A DNA stretch of 64,000 bases from Macrolepiota albuminosa. Taxonomy: Eukaryota; Basidiomycota; Agaricomycetes; Agaricales; Agaricaceae. Below, one piece after another: positions 11,288-23,743 of this stretch (its first letter is position 1; the number at the start of each line of letters is the position of its first letter). The notes beneath the pieces are model-generated. The model was not told where the DNA came from, searched no databases, and saw nothing but the letters and a program-made list of their open reading frames with translations. The translations under genes and the position numbers were made by a program. The stretch spans positions 372,001-436,000 of the forward strand of contig JAMWFC010000126.1 of assembly GCA_027475525.1 (NCBI GenBank), read 5' to 3'.

Positions 11288-11805
11288 TGTCAGGGGACCC
11301 CTCATTCCTTTCTTCTTTCACTCCTTATTTCTTCACTCTCCTTTCATTCACTTCCTTATTTCTTCTACCATTCTCTCATTTTGCTGTTACTACTTCTTCA
11401 ACACTATCTGTTGGTACTATTCTCAACCTTTGAGGTGCTCTGGTTCTTTAGCTATCACTCAGACAAGTGTGGGCCCTTCAGCACCGCTCCAGGCTGCTTA
11501 GATAAGCTGGAGTTTGCCTTTCTGACTTCTAAAGTCCGGAGTTTTCCTCCCTTGTTTGCACACTTGTTTGGTTAGTCAATTTTCGAGTTTTTAAGGTTTT
11601 GTTGTACTGTACAGTTGTTTCCCACGCTTCAGAGGCCCCAGAAGCGTCCAACCTGGCATAGGGAATCCCCAGACTTGTTCTCTTTGGATCTCCCTCTGCC
11701 AGGTGAGTAGCTACCTTGATATTGTCAGTATATATTCTAATACACTTTGGATCTCCCTCTGCCAGCTGTGTGACTGAGCCACAGCCTCTAGAGGTCGCCC
11801 TTACA
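11288..11805 (+). mobile_element. solo LTR, family A, inserted in the Helitron
   Basis: 518 bp, from TGTCAGGGGACC to GCCCTTACA, flanked on both sides by the 5-bp duplication TCCTT (11283-11287 and 11806-11810). It retains CpG sites, so it is young compared with family-A copies in 29-36 kb. No internal retrotransposon sequence adjoins it. Open frames of about 100 residues inside it are shadows. Confidence 0.9.
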
Positions 11806-11861
11806 TCCTTAGTGGAAGTACATGTATGTATGTTTGATCGGTACAGCAGATCATCCACCGT

Positions 11862-14800
11862 ATGACAAAAGCGATCCCACCATCCTGCTGCATTATCACA
11901 CGCTGCGCACGACGAGCATTCTTCTTTGCAAGGAAGGGACGGCTGTTCCGGAAGCGACCTAGTAGGATCCTATCACACGCTGCGCACGACGAGCATTCTT
12001 CTTTGCAAGGAAGGGACGGCTGTTCCGGAAGCGACCTAGTAGGATCCGTATATCTCAAGGTAGCTTTATTTAACGATATCTGCTTTTTGACGTCTTCCAG
12101 TGTTCCAGTCAAGAAATCGCCTCGATGTACTGATTCTAGATATTCCACGATAGCCTTTTGAAACCCCGATGATGGGTCCATGATTTTTTCTCTTACTTCA
12201 TCCGGAGTGAACCCTCCTCGAATCCACAGAAGCATGTGTAAATGTAGGGTAAGCCTACCTTGTTGTTCCACAGTACCGTAGTATGCCGAAGTATGACCAT
12301 ACAATCCTGGGGTATCTGAGTCAGCTCCTAACATGTGTATTATGAACGCATTTATCATAAAATGAAAGAAACGTGCGCCGGCAACAGGATTATTGGATAT
12401 AAGTCGGTAAGCATCGTCCAAAGTATAGGGGACAGACGGCGTGAAGGACGTCTTGCTATCTGCGTAATAAAGACATATAGGGTGTTTTACATCGGCAGGC
12501 GATAAGGTGATATACCAAGAAGGAGCACCTTTGCTTATGACCAGGGACCATATCTCATTCCGCATGTGTTTTTTGGAAACAGCAGACCCTTCAACACCGC
12601 CAGAAATCACATCCAAGTCATCTATTACATGGAAACAAGCTTTTTCATCCTCTGTAACCGGCTTCACTATATCTCCAGCTGCCATTCTTTGTGAAAGGTC
12701 AGAAAACACTTTTGGATTGACAGTTGTAAGACGGTCAGATATGTCATTAAAGTTTGCACGTTCTGTTGCTAGATAGCCTCCACTAGTAGCAGCCTTTACC
12801 TGTTCATGGCTGAAGGCAGCAAATGGGAATCCAGTATCTGTTTGAAAGTGTTTATCATGATACATAAGCAAATTGGCTTTATGCGCGCGCACTGATACGC
12901 CGCACTTGTTACTGCCTATGCCACCTAGACCATAGGGGAACAGCCAAGGAAACATTTGCGGATACAAATCCGGATCGCCAAATGTATTTTTGGGGTATGT
13001 AGAATGACCAATACGCAGAGCCTTTCCATTAGACATCCAATGTTGCATTGCAAGGCCTTTAAGTTCATCCGTAGTCTTGGCTGATAAAGCATCACCGGTG
13101 AGGCCGTGGACAACAAAGGGGCAATCGCCCACATTGACACCAGACTCCTTATTATCTTCATGTTCCGGTGGATCTATCGTACCAGCCTCGTCAGCGCTTT
13201 GGCGATGAACAACGGATACAGGAGGAACATCTTCAGGATATCCCTCTAAGTTGCTGTATGATATTTCCAGATCGCTATATAAAGAATGGTTAAGTTTGAG
13301 CCATTCTAACACACGCTGAACATTCCGTCTTCTCATGAGCAGAGGTAGCCTCTGTAACTCCTTAGCAGATAGCTTGCAAGGACCAGAAAATAAAATTGCG
13401 ATCACATCATCAAGGTCGGTTACAGGAGGTGGAAGGACTTGATATACCTTCTGAATAGGTGACTCGAAAGCAATAAGATGCGCCTTCATCTTGCTCAGAC
13501 CGGAGGCTGAAACATGAGCGTAACACAAGGACTTTCTTACCCTAGCAACTAATATCTGTTCGATCCAATTAAGGCGTTTTAACACGTCAGGTATAGGGCC
13601 AATCCAAAAACCATTGGCTAGCGCGTTTTTTGGGACCATCCCATTGAATAATTGCTGTCTGCACGGTCGACAAACGTGTTTACACGAGTGATCAATTACT
13701 GGTCCTCTCAGCTCCCTGATACGATCCGTATCGGACAATCGTTCTATTCTGGTGACTCCTGGAACGCAGAGTACGTCTAGATAACCTTTCACACTCTTGA
13801 GAGTATTCATATCGGCTACAGGATGTAGGAGACCACATACCGCACAGCCTGCTTCCTCCACGTATCTATGTCCTGTACCAGAACAAAAATTTCCTATGAC
13901 ATCCATGGTTCGCGTTTTACTAAGAGGATGTGGCAGAAATACCACGCTTTCATCTGGATCTGGATATTCTTGTTCAAGAGGTACGGCGATGCCTTGTTCA
14001 ATGCACGTTGATTTATGGGTATGTCTACGGGTACCGTGACGACAAGGATATGATCGGCTCTGTTTATGTGTGCGATGGGCGATTGCCCGCCTTGCTGCAT
14101 CTTTGGTTCGTTTATCTGGTTCAGCCCATAATACCGTAGTGTTGATGACACACGATGGGCAACTGTGACCATCAAACTTTGAGGACAATTCTTCCTTCAA
14201 TATAGAAGTACTCATACTGATGCCGTGCATGCGGGCAACCAGACGGATATTTTTTATAGACAAGTGGTCGACTATCTCTCGTACAGGTATTTGCGCGTGC
14301 ACAAAGCCTTTTGTCATGGGATATGACGCGAGACCACTGGCATCTACATGATCAACATATTTGAACACCCGTCCTACCAGGACGTGCTCATGACCAGCAG
14401 ACACATGCGGACTAACTGCCTCTACAGGAAATGAATAAGACTTGGCGCCACCAAAGTGAATAATGTGACGCGGGGTGTCTTTCTTCGAGTAGTGCAGTGT
14501 ACGAACACAGGGTTGTAAGCCTAACGATGGACATAATACATTATACGCGTAGGGATGACGCACGCGCTCCATAGTAAGAATAACGTGTTTGATCGCGAGT
14601 ACATAAACAAGGGACGGCCAGCCGTCAGGAAGGTCAACATCCTCTTCGATTAAATGTACTATTACTGCAGCATTACACAGGCCGTATTTTACAGCAAATC
14701 GAAATATACCGGTGCCGGACACGCAGTCCCTCAGGGAAACAGCGAAATCGTGCCGTAAGACGTGTCCTCTGGTTGACAGAACTCGTAAAGCACGACACGT

Positions 14801-14902
14801 TCTCGCAGTGTGCATACCGGTCCAAAACCGGCAAACATGTACCCAAGGGTATAGCAAATTGTATATGTCAATGTAACTATGAGGAGACCGTTGAATGTAC
14901 AC
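11862..14902 (-). pseudogene. Helitron Rep protein, N-terminal and HUH part
   Basis: This long open frame contains a SAP-like stretch with a HSCPSC pair (around residue 245). A Cys-rich DUF6570-type region follows (CAVCGLLHP, HVCRPCRQQLF, then LANGFWIGPIPDVLKRL). Next comes the Helitron_like_N domain with MFPWLFPYGLGG, WYITLSPADVKHP and the two-His motif LHLHMLLW near residue 890, which coordinates the metal in rolling-circle HUH nucleases. The frame fails at the 77-bp duplication. Skipping one copy restores TVDDLLYRSNIHTC, the expected next Helitron block. The start codon is uncertain, because the first 200 residues have no family signature. No active product is expected. Confidence 0.85.
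11894..12047. repeat. 77-bp exact tandem duplication inside Helitron Rep
   Basis: Units 11894-11970 and 11971-12047. As 77 is not divisible by three, it frameshifts the Rep frame; collapsing it restores the expected Helitron sequence. Confidence 0.95.
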
Positions 14903-16440
14903 TCATTCATCCGGATAAATAAACCGTCGTTTAATTGACACAATGTATAGATCAATATGCAAACACCATGAAAGGCATCTGAATATGTATAGCCACGAAC
15001 GCATGTAACGTAACAGGGCATCGTAAGAGTGGTGCTGGTTTACCGCAGCATAATCACATCGGATGATATGGTGGGTGCGTAAACCTTCGAGAGGTGCAGA
15101 GCCACCATTAGCAAGTCGCATGCATGATACATCGCGTTCCGAATGCATGCAAGTTGCGGTTGAAACATTGTGTACCGCGTAGAGCGGTTCAACAGTCTTT
15201 TCATCGGTTAAAAAGTGTCTAATCGCATTCAGTTAAGTGTGTATATGAAACATCAAAGTACAGGGTATAACTGACCTGATATTATATGCATTTGCATATA
15301 TAACAAGGGCGTATAAACCGCACACGATGAGCAGATAGACTCTAGCCCATTGCTTGACAAAAAAAGTGGTGAAGCGCATACCAATAATCATTGAAGCGTA
15401 GGAGGTTAGTATTTGTTACATAAGCATCAGTATAGATGACCCTTTGGTAAGACCCGTTATTAAGGGTTACATAAGCATATGGATAGACGACCAGTAAATA
15501 TTCAGCCCACACAGTATTTAAGGTTTACGATGTTACATAGTGTTATATACCTACACAAAAAGACTGATTATGGAAATATCAACAGACACACGCCAGTGTA
15601 CACTGTGAAACAATATATTTAACACCTATATAATACAATGATAAGGTTGAGTATATCAAATATACATAATACCAACGCCGAGCCAACAATATAGCAACGA
15701 GGAGAGATAAGTCAGCAGGAAATTTAAAGGCACATGTACGTTGTGTTTAAGCTAGGATACGTCCACCTAATTACCGTATACTTAACCACCAGGCTTATGT
15801 AGTGAACATGCTTATCTATACATATAACAATAATAAACATATTAGTGCGACATTAAACGGGTAAGCTACAACAGCTCATATGCCAGTTTACACTATTCGA
15901 GGGTTGAGGGGACAATTATATCACTTTGTAGGTGCAATGCAGCAACGTAATATCGGACAAGACAAATACTTATATATTAATATATTATACACACATACAT
16001 ATTATATACTATGCCCTACAGCACAGTCGACAGGTCACAAGGGGCACATCACTTTTACGATAGCCGAGGCCTGCCGGTTCAGTATCCTGTGACAAAAGAG
16101 TGACGAACCTCAAATTGTCGCTGAGAAGGGACTCAATATTTTCTGCATATGCATATTTTTCTTCAGGTGAACCTCGTATATCTCACAATACAGAGTTCAG
16201 GATACATCACAACACATAATTCAGGAACAGCAAGATTTTACACGTGATAGGGCTATAATAGTTACTACATCAGGAAGGATACATCACAACACATAATTCA
16301 GGAACAGCAAGATTTTACACGTGATAGGGCTATAATAGTTACTACATCAGAAACATTATGGTTTCAGGGGTCGGAAGATGCAATTCTAGGACGGACTACA
16401 ATGGTCAAATAAGTAAGCACATGATAATACAGATGTGTTA
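14903..16440. other. AT-rich intergenic, no gene supported
   Basis: TA-rich, with many TATATA-like words. No exon chain could be built on either strand. It contains the 77-bp duplication at 16199-16352. Confidence 0.5.
16199..16352. repeat. 77-bp tandem duplication
   Basis: Units 16199-16275 and 16276-16352 are identical except at the very end. Confidence 0.93.
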
Positions 16441-16454
16441 CTACAATAAATATG

Positions 16455-16710
16455 TACCTTGGCGACGAGTGTGTTCCGAAGCAGTCGAAGACAGACGACC
16501 TCGTTTGCGGATATTTCGATCAGACACTGTAGTCGAACGACGATCAGCTGGCGAAACAGTTTCCTCTGTCGAGGGGTTGTGGCCCGAATGCTGATGCGAA
16601 TACAGTTCATCTACAGCGTCATTAAGAGGCTCAAAGTCATCATCAAAATCGTCTCCATCGCTGTATACAAGGGTTTTGTAAACGTCATCGTCCTTAGGAT
16701 TGTTCCGATC
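16455..16710 (-). CDS. partial exon next to the assembly gap, acidic/basic tail
   Basis: The minus strand reads out of the gap as an acidic stretch (YSDGDDFDDDFEPLND). A polar segment follows, then a basic one (RNIRKRGRLSS), ending at a possible GTACAT donor near 16458. Low-complexity acidic-then-basic text of this kind is common at nuclear protein termini. Upstream sequence is hidden by the gap, so neither the start nor the family can be given. Confidence 0.3.
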
Positions 16711-16810
16711 NNNNNNNNNNNNNNNNNNNNNNNNNNNNNNNNNNNNNNNNNNNNNNNNNNNNNNNNNNNNNNNNNNNNNNNNNNNNNNNNNNNNNNNNNN
16801 NNNNNNNNNN
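16711..16810. other. assembly gap (100 N)
   Basis: Exactly 100 N bases, the usual placeholder for a gap of unknown size. Frames drawn across it have no meaning. Confidence 1.
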
Positions 16811-17601
16811 TAACGGAAGTTGAATAATCCAAATATAATAGTACAAGTACCCATGGTTGAATGATAAACTGAATATACAGGCCAAATTCAATCCTAAAAG
16901 ATGATAGAAGCAAGTAACCCACTCAGTATCAAGGGAACAGACAATCTATAAGCCAAAATCAAATAAACTGATACAACGGAATAAGCAATATATCGACGCG
17001 GAAATGCACATGCTTCGAAACAAAGAGAAAAGAACACAATCCCGTGGGATGGGAGAATCCATGGGAAAGAAGTTGCCTGTGAGACAGTTAGAGGTTTCGC
17101 AGACAGGGAGACGCAAACAAATTGGGTCGGTCTTATCTTTCCAAACACGTTGAATAGGAGAGATAAAATATATCCGAATCACTAAGAAGCCAGACAGACA
17201 GTCGACCCTTAAACGTTGTCTGAATTATACCGATGCAACGTGACATGAGAACAAGAAGCCACGCAGATAGTCGACCCTGAAAAGATGTTTATAATAGACG
17301 TCTGCCATACGACATGAGACAGCATCAGCTCACCAGACATTCTGTAGCCCATCTTATCATCGCATACACGTATATACAAATGAACAATGAGTACGACGAA
17401 AGCAATGCAAGTGCGTACTGAATGAAGCCTTTTAGAATTATAAAAGAAAGATATATATATTTACACGGACATTGATATAGGAAGTACCTTGGAACGACAT
17501 GTCGAGTATGATGAGCACCGGGGAGAAGCACGACTTCATGACATTCTTCAGGTGAAATGAAAATATATATGTATGGTGTCCACACATAGATTTAATGGAT
17601 C

Positions 17602-18617
17602 GTGAAGATTCCAGAATGGAAAAATACGGTAATAGTCCGGCAATACGAGAGCCCAAAAATATGGAGACTACTGCTAGCAGATGAGGACGGCAAGGTGACG
17701 AACGAGGAAGCAACATTCATGGTGTATGGTGCAATAGCAGACATAGATCTGCCCCCATTTAAGATAGGAGGATCTATAAAGTGAGCGTTCAATGATGCTA
17801 CACATATTGAAGATGGCTGATAGGGATGTAGTGAATTCAATCGGAAGTGTAAATACCTCAAACAGTCAATAAAACTGAATGGGCTTGGCACACAGCAGTT
17901 TGACGACGCCATGGCTGCGGCGAAAACAGTATACAAAGCATTTGACCGGGAGTTCAAAGAGGGCGAACTGGAAGAATGGTTGGAAGAAATGTCAGATGAA
18001 GGAAACAAGATATTGTACGCAAACAATAGGGTGTTTACACCCGCAAAGGACTTGGACAAACGAGAAGTTCACATTCCGTTCGAAAAGGATACTGACCCCA
18101 ACGGATTGCTCGAAAAAATTGCATGAGGGGGGTTCAAGAGAACATCAGACAATGTCGTCGAGTATGCGCAAGCAAGGATAACATTGGAAGGAGATAAAAC
18201 GTAAGAATACATGGACAATGACCATAAAACATAGATGTTCACACAAATCAAAGGTTCAAGAGGATCAAACCGCAGTCCTTCCGAATCGGCGATATAGTTG
18301 CAGTGCAGGTATCCTTCGCAGTTGTTCCATTGAGGGGAGGGAAGTACAAGATGTTAACAGTTTTGAGATTGATAATGCTGCTGGACAAAACATTTGCACT
18401 AGTGAGCGGCCATATAAACAATAAATGCATTCTTCTCACTCTGACAATTACCAAGAAGAGGAAGGGGCAACTGCTCAAATGCAAAGACTACGAGCCAGTG
18501 AAAAGGAAGCTCCGAATGTATGAAGACGACGGAGAACCCCAACAGAGGGCTGGCAAGGCGGTCAGTACCGGCAATTTCGAGCAACAAATGTTGAATTACA
18601 TGAACATTGACGACTGA
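17602..18617 (+). pseudogene. agaricomycete hypothetical protein, spliced, one in-frame stop
   Basis: Several plus-strand exons belong together. The first (about 17602-17775) holds KIWRLLLADEDGKVTNEEA and ends at an AA/GTGAGC donor. The second (from about 17830) holds GLGTQQFDDAMAAAKTVY, an acidic helix and LEKIA-stop-GGFKRTSDNVVEYA, and ends at 18201 (GTAAGA donor). The third joins in phase 2 as GDKT/FKRIKPQSFRIGDIVA and runs through VSFAVVPLRGGKYKMLTVLR to the stop at 18617. The TGA at 18124-18126 most likely replaces CGA, as Arg fits the context. The first splice junction could not be made to agree in phase. I know this block (FRIGDIVAVQVSFAVVPL..YKMLTVLR) only from unnamed agaricomycete proteins. 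No function is assigned. It may be a decayed gene or an allele with one nonsense change. Confidence 0.55.
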
Positions 18618-18709
18618 TATCTTACAATGGCTTTGATACTACCTCTTGAGACATTTTTACCCAACGCGGTCCGTTATATTTTCACCGAGTTATCCTATTT
18701 CTCACATCT

Positions 18710-18863
18710 GGTCAATCGGTCGTCCCTGCTGAATTGTTCCGCAAGCTCTCATCGCCGTTCCCTCATTGCCTTTCTATATTAACCCTGGTCAATCGGTCGT
18801 CCCTGCTGAATTGTTCCGCAAGCTCTCATCGCCGTTCCCTCATTGCCTTTCTATATTAACCCG
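18710..18863. repeat. 77-bp exact tandem duplication
   Basis: Units begin at 18710 and 18787 and share GGTCAATCGGTCGTCCC onward. Confidence 0.95.
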
Positions 18864-19120
18864 AGTACCGAGCACCACATATACCACCGTCCATAGAGCT
18901 AACATACCACGTACTACCGCCCACATCATGTTGTGTCATTTTTTTTTTTTTTTTTTTTTTTTTGTATTTTTCCCAGTTAATACAGTAATAAATAAGTATC
19001 ATCATCAAAACAACATGTCGTAATAAGTGTCATTGCATCAAAATAATACATCGATTATATAATCGACCGTATGGACGAACGGTTTGGCAATACCTACCAA
19101 AGGGAATTATATGTTATTAT

Positions 19121-19274
19121 TATTATTATTATAATTATTATTATTTTTTCTCCCTGAATGCTTGATCAATGAATTATCTAGGTACGATACCTTTATATAT
19201 TATTATTATAATTATTATTATTTTTTCTCCCTGAATGCTTGATCAATGAATTATCTAGGTACGATACCTTTATA
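19121..19274. repeat. 77-bp tandem duplication over an ATT microsatellite
   Basis: The unit includes CTCCCTGAATGCTTGATC at 19150 and again at 19227, with an (ATT)n tract at its start. Confidence 0.9.
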
Positions 19275-19439
19275 AACTGTGGACCAAGAAAGATTAAATA
19301 CAACATCGACGGATAAATAGTTATATCACCTCAAACGATACGTGAAGGTAAAAGCAATATTACACGTTTTAGATTCAATTAGATTGTTTCGCACTCGAAA
19401 GAATGTAATAATACGGAATACATGTAGCAAGCACAGAAC

Positions 19440-19965
19440 TTGTGGCTGTACAGCAATAGTATACTCGAACAATGCACAGCCACAATAACACGATTGGGAT
19501 AAATAATTAAATACAGCCATACGTCTACAATGCTATCTACTTCCGCTACATGGTAGCTAAGGACATATCGGGTAGGAAACACCTCGGTAGCCACAGCTGA
19601 ACAGTATAGGCATAACTAAAAGGGTGCAATTGGGGTAGCATCAAAAACCCAATGAAGCAAGCTTGCCACCACCACGAGCAAAATCCACTATTTACATAAA
19701 GGAAGAGTTTGAAGGATAAGGCTATTATGATAGAAAGGGCCTGTTAGGATGCGACTAAGCCAGCAAGCAAGCGTTGGACCCAACCCCTGGTGGCTGTATA
19801 TCAGTCGAATATACAATTGATACACAGCCACTATATGCATGAAATTACACGCTATTACTATATTGACAACAAATAATTAAATATATAATATAAAATGTAT
19901 GTTCATGATTATAGTGGCTATGCAACGGCCGCATATTCGAATGGTACACAGCCATAACGACAAAT
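19440..19965. repeat. three dispersed stem-loop-like ACAGCCA motifs
   Basis: Blocks of about 45 bp start with GTGGCTGTA or GTGGCTATG, contain ATATTCGA or ATACTCGA, and end with GCACAGCCA or ACACAGCCA. They lie at about 19440-19485, 19788-19832 and 19914-19957. The two ends are inverted copies, so each could fold. Confidence 0.55.
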
Positions 19966-20311
19966 AGATCATATATTTATTCATTTATTTATTTATTTAT
20001 TTATTTATGAACGAGTGAATACTTCGGAGGAGGCCGACATCCTATGCGCCTCTTCACCCGGGTGGCTGCATACCTGGGACCAAAACAATGTACTGGTTTC
20101 AGACAGCAATAACATACTCACGAAGAAATGATATCACACACAGGTGTGATGATACATACAAACCCTAAGATGCCCTTTCGATTTTATGTAGCCGGCAAGC
20201 CACAGAGCTGACTTAAAATGCGTCGGTAAATGAACAATGGTATTATAATCCAATATTATGAATCACTGGATATTTGTATTAACCCTCTATCTCTCTCTCT
20301 CTCCTCTCCTC

Positions 20312-20465
20312 TCCCCCCCTACCCCCCCCATCCCCTCCCCCTCATTCAGTCAAAATATAGTTATGCTCTAACCAATCATAATCAGTATCCCCCCTCCTAC
20401 CCCCCCATCCCCTCCCCCTCATTCAGTCAAAATATAGTTATGCTCTAACCAATCATAACCAGTAT
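20312..20465. repeat. 77-bp tandem duplication next to a CT-rich tract
   Basis: The second unit begins near 20389. Preceded by a (CT)n and C-rich pyrimidine tract at 20285-20345. Confidence 0.9.
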
Positions 20466-20583
20466 CAAAATCAGCATTGGATGTATTATATATTACCTGC
20501 GTTGACCCCAGGGCACCTGTACCCAAAATATGGGTCAAGGCGGCCGTGTCTTGTCGTTGAGGATAGTGAAGCCAAAGTCACGC

Positions 20584-20706
20584 TTGCCGATAATCGGCGG
20601 TCTATTCGGCGATCACGTTCCATGCGGATCCGCTGATGCCGAGCACCCGATGATCGGCAGTGTATTCGGCGATCACATTCCATGGGGATCCGCTGAATGC
20701 CGAGCA
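20584..20706. repeat. imperfect 60-bp direct repeat
   Basis: Two diverged units contain ATTCGGCGATCAC, TTCCATG and GGATCCGCTGA. Period about 60, so distinct from the 77-bp set. It translates on the plus strand as FGDHVPCGSADAEH and FGDHIPWGSAECRA, but no gene is evident. Confidence 0.7.
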
Positions 20707-21153
20707 TCTTAGGATCGACCCTGTATGTGATTGGTGATATATTGTACCATTTGAGGCTTTGGAACGACACACTGCATAGGTCTTACGCAACCAGCAAGGA
20801 GTCTAGGTGAGTAATGACATTCCCATCCATCCTTTACGTTCAATTTTTACGACCTTTATATTGTATAAGCGTTGCATATGACATTCACAACACATGAAAC
20901 AGTAAATGATGAAAACGCACTTGAAAAGTTTAGTTAAAAATACATGAACTTTGCAGAGGATTCAAAACTATCTGTATGGACACAACACTCTTATCGTTAC
21001 TTACGTACAAACTCGGGGTTTATTTTTATTTATTCATCTAAGCGATGTGGCGGTGGCTATGCATTCATAGCGGTAATAGAAGTAGAATCTTGATGCCATC
21101 ATAACGAAAGGGTAGATAAGAAAAACATTTCGACCATCCATCCTTCTTTGACT

Positions 21154-23278
21154 ATGTCGCGCCACTCTACCCCTAACCGTTCGCCTACACCACTCCCGCC
21201 TGGTGATAACTCAACTGCTTTATGGCTACGCTACGAGGAGCGCCGAGAAATATACGAGCAGCGGATAGAAGCCCTTTTCCAGCAGCGTAAGTAGTTTCCT
21301 GGCATGTCTGCGTACTCACCAGGCACGCCCTCCTCCCCCCCCCAGAGATGGCAGGCCGGTCTATGGGATCAAGTTCATTGACACTGACATCCGACCCATT
21401 GGCACCAGAGAGGAGCACGCAGACAGCCGGTCCGAGCAGCTCAGTCCAATCAGCACCTGCTGCGAGCTCGTCGACGCGTACTGAACAGCCTGTTCTCGGG
21501 CCCGGTCAGGTACGGCGAGTCCCGGCAACGAAGCGGATCCCTCAAGCCGATGTGACACCGGAGCAATTTGCCGCAGCCCAAAACCGGCACCGTGGCCCTC
21601 CCACCCTCAAGTGGTGTCAGAACAAGGGTCCTGTAAGTGTTCTCCTGGCCCGGTCGCGCGTCCTAACCATCACCAGTGCTCGTTATGCTCACGTCGAGGT
21701 GAACCATGTGAATTCGAGGCACCAGTGGCAAAATCTCGCAGGGATAATTCCGTGTGTGTTTCCTGTCGAGCCCGGCATGAGCGATGCTCCGTGGCTCAGA
21801 CATGGAAGGCATCTTGCATAAGCAAAGAACAGGGGTGGGACATGACCTGGGTGCTGAGCCAGTTGGCTAGTGCATCCAGATCGAGGGCCGAGGAGTCGGG
21901 TGGGGCACAGGCTGGGAGTTCATCAAGAGGAAGGAAGGCGAAGGCGTCGACTACACAGCAGGATAAGGGGAAGCGCAGAGCTTCACCTGCGTTGACGGAG
22001 GAAGCGCCGACGGCTCGGCATGATAAAGGAAAGCGCAGAGCATCGCCGGAGCCGTACTTCGGGGAGGCAAGGAATTCGGGTTCAATATTATTTAATCGCG
22101 CGCGCGGATACGCGAATACAAAGTCATCGAGTGCGGGTAATGTGCCCAGGTCAAAGGGCGAGGAGTCAAGTGGATCGCGGCTTGAGGGTTCATTGAAGGA
22201 TGTGGGGTCGGTTGAGGCGCAGACTGAGGGTTCGTCGCAAGGAGGAAGGGTGGAAGCGTCGTCTCCGCAACAGGACAAAGGGAAGCGCCGAGCTTTGACC
22301 GAGTCGGTGGAGATAATAGGGTACAAGCGTGCACGGAGGTCCCCAAGCTTGGACATGTCGGATATCTGTGAAATCCCCCCGATACCTGCCCAATCGTCTA
22401 TTGATGAGGAAACGCGCCAGCAGTTGCAAGAGGCCATGGCAAATGGGTACCGGGTAACATTACAGCTGCACCACACGCGAGAGGATCTTCAGCGGGAACG
22501 ACGCGCTCGGGAGGCCATGCGGGAAGAGAGGAATGCGGCTATTTGTGACAGGGACAGAGCATTTGGAGACAGGGATGCCGCTTTAGTGGCACGCGTGGCT
22601 ATCGAAGACGAGTTGGCTGGGTTGCGAGCGCGAGTAGAGAATATCGAGAATCGAGGGTCGGACAATGCGGCACCCGGGGCGTCGGAGATAGAGGAGGTAC
22701 AACAGGCGATACGGCGAGTGGAGGCGGCACAGCCACGGATTTTAAGGAGGAGGAACTGGCTGTTGAACGCGTTGGCGTCGTCCCATGAAGATGTTATGCG
22801 TAAGTGACCCTATGTCCCATACCATATACCTGATACATCTTCACGCCCAGGAATGGTGCACGAGTACCGACTGTTATTGGACGGTAGTTCCTCGGCGTTC
22901 GCCCTCATCCAGCAAGGGCTGCCCCAGCAGATCCCACCAGAGATTACGCAAGGAATCGATCAGTTGGGAGGTCTGTTAGCAGCGCACCGACGCAGGAATG
23001 CAGTGACACCGGGAACTTGGATGGAAGTGGCAGCGGACGCTGGCCAGCCCATGCCAACACGGAATGAAATAATCGCGATGTTGGTATCGACTTTAGAAGA
23101 AGAAATGACAACAGCGGAGGCGGGTGAAGCCGCAGTGATGGCAGCAATGACAGGAAGAGGGGCAGTGGCAACAGCGGAGATGGTTGAAGCGGCAATGGTC
23201 GAAGCGGAAGCAGCAGCGACGACAACCGTGGGAGTGACGGAGGAGGAAGATGAGGTTGGGAGGAGGCCCCTGTTGTAA
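21154..23278 (+). CDS. Cys-cluster, coiled-coil nuclear-type protein, complete gene
   Basis: Four exons, 21154-21286, 21346-21632, 21677-22799 and 22851-23278, join in frame to give about 656 residues with ATG at 21154 and TAA at the end. All introns are 44-59 nt with GTAAGT donors and CAG acceptors. Splicing the second intron creates a symmetric Cys cluster, C-x2-C-x6-C-x15-C-x2-C-x6-C (CSLCSRRGEPC and CVSCRARHERC), similar in spacing to fungal binuclear-zinc fingers but doubled. The middle part repeats DKGKRRA three times, probable nuclear localisation signals. A coiled coil rich in RER, REA and DRD follows. The last exon starts with MVHEYRLLLDGSSSAF and ends in an Ala/Glu-rich tail. Proteins of this layout are numerous in agaricomycetes and unnamed. 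DNA binding is an inference. The stop codon sits at the edge of a 77-bp duplication. Confidence 0.85.
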
Positions 23279-23424
23279 TTTCTTGCTTGCAACCCTAAAT
23301 ATTGTACATTGTATATGTCGTACTGTATATGGTATATGGTTGAACCCTGTTGTAATTTCTTGCTTGCAACCCTAAATATTGTACATTGTATATGTCGTAC
23401 TGTATATGGTATATGGTTGAACAT
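23271..23424. repeat. 77-bp exact tandem duplication at a gene end
   Basis: Units start at 23271 and 23348. The first contains the stop codon of the Cys-cluster gene, so 3' UTR length is not reliable. Confidence 0.95.
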
Positions 23425-23743
23425 TGTATATAGTGTACTATATATGTAGATAGTGTACTACATTGGACTAATGGGCTATACATCAGGACGGTGTGACACT
23501 GACAATGTTTCATTGCAGACATTGTAAGTGATCGGATGACTTGGACATGCTAATAATCAATTGTATTTAACAAGCCTACGGTATCACAATCAGAAAATTG
23601 AAGTATTAAACAGTGTAGGGGAATAACAAATCATGATACTATGATACCGATTAAGGTGTTTCGGTAATCCTTTTACCTACTGGCAATAAAGCTCAGTTAG
23701 CTGAATGTTGACGATCCAGGTTGGCATAAAGACATCATATACG

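Larger units (their letters stand above)
10490..14902 (-). mobile_element. truncated Helitron, Rep part retained, helicase lost
   Basis: The minus strand carries the N-terminal and Rep half of a basidiomycete Helitron. It enters at about 14900 and fades near 10490, where the ubiquitin-hydrolase-like segment begins. No Pif1-type Walker A motif (GxxGxGKT) is present, so the helicase half is gone. The coding region is broken in four visible ways: a 77-bp duplication at 11894-12047, a solo LTR at 11288-11805, a one-base slip in an A run near 11265, and a TGA at 10791-10793 in an FV-stop-EAR context. An intact member would be far longer. The element cannot transpose by itself. Confidence 0.85.
18618..21153. 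other. intergenic, repeats only
   Basis: Contains three period-77 duplications, a 25-base T run at 18939-18963, ATT and TTTA microsatellites, three stem-loop-like ACAGCCA motifs and a 60-bp direct repeat at 20584-20706. No gene is supported. Confidence 0.5.

Noticed and set aside
11062..11575. Overlapping 97-123 residue open frames in the LTR (also at 27533-27918 and 46454-46882)
   Set aside because: They recur only because the LTR recurs, are Phe/Leu/Ser-rich translations of noncoding LTR and vary by frame.
10062..14902. Intact autonomous Helitron
   Set aside because: No helicase motifs, four breaks and an inserted LTR.
16441..16922. Open frames crossing 16711-16810
   Set aside because: They are bridged by N bases.
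22960..23424. Minus-strand open frames opposite the Cys-cluster gene
   Set aside because: Shadows of the well-supported plus-strand exon 4 and its duplicated 3' end.
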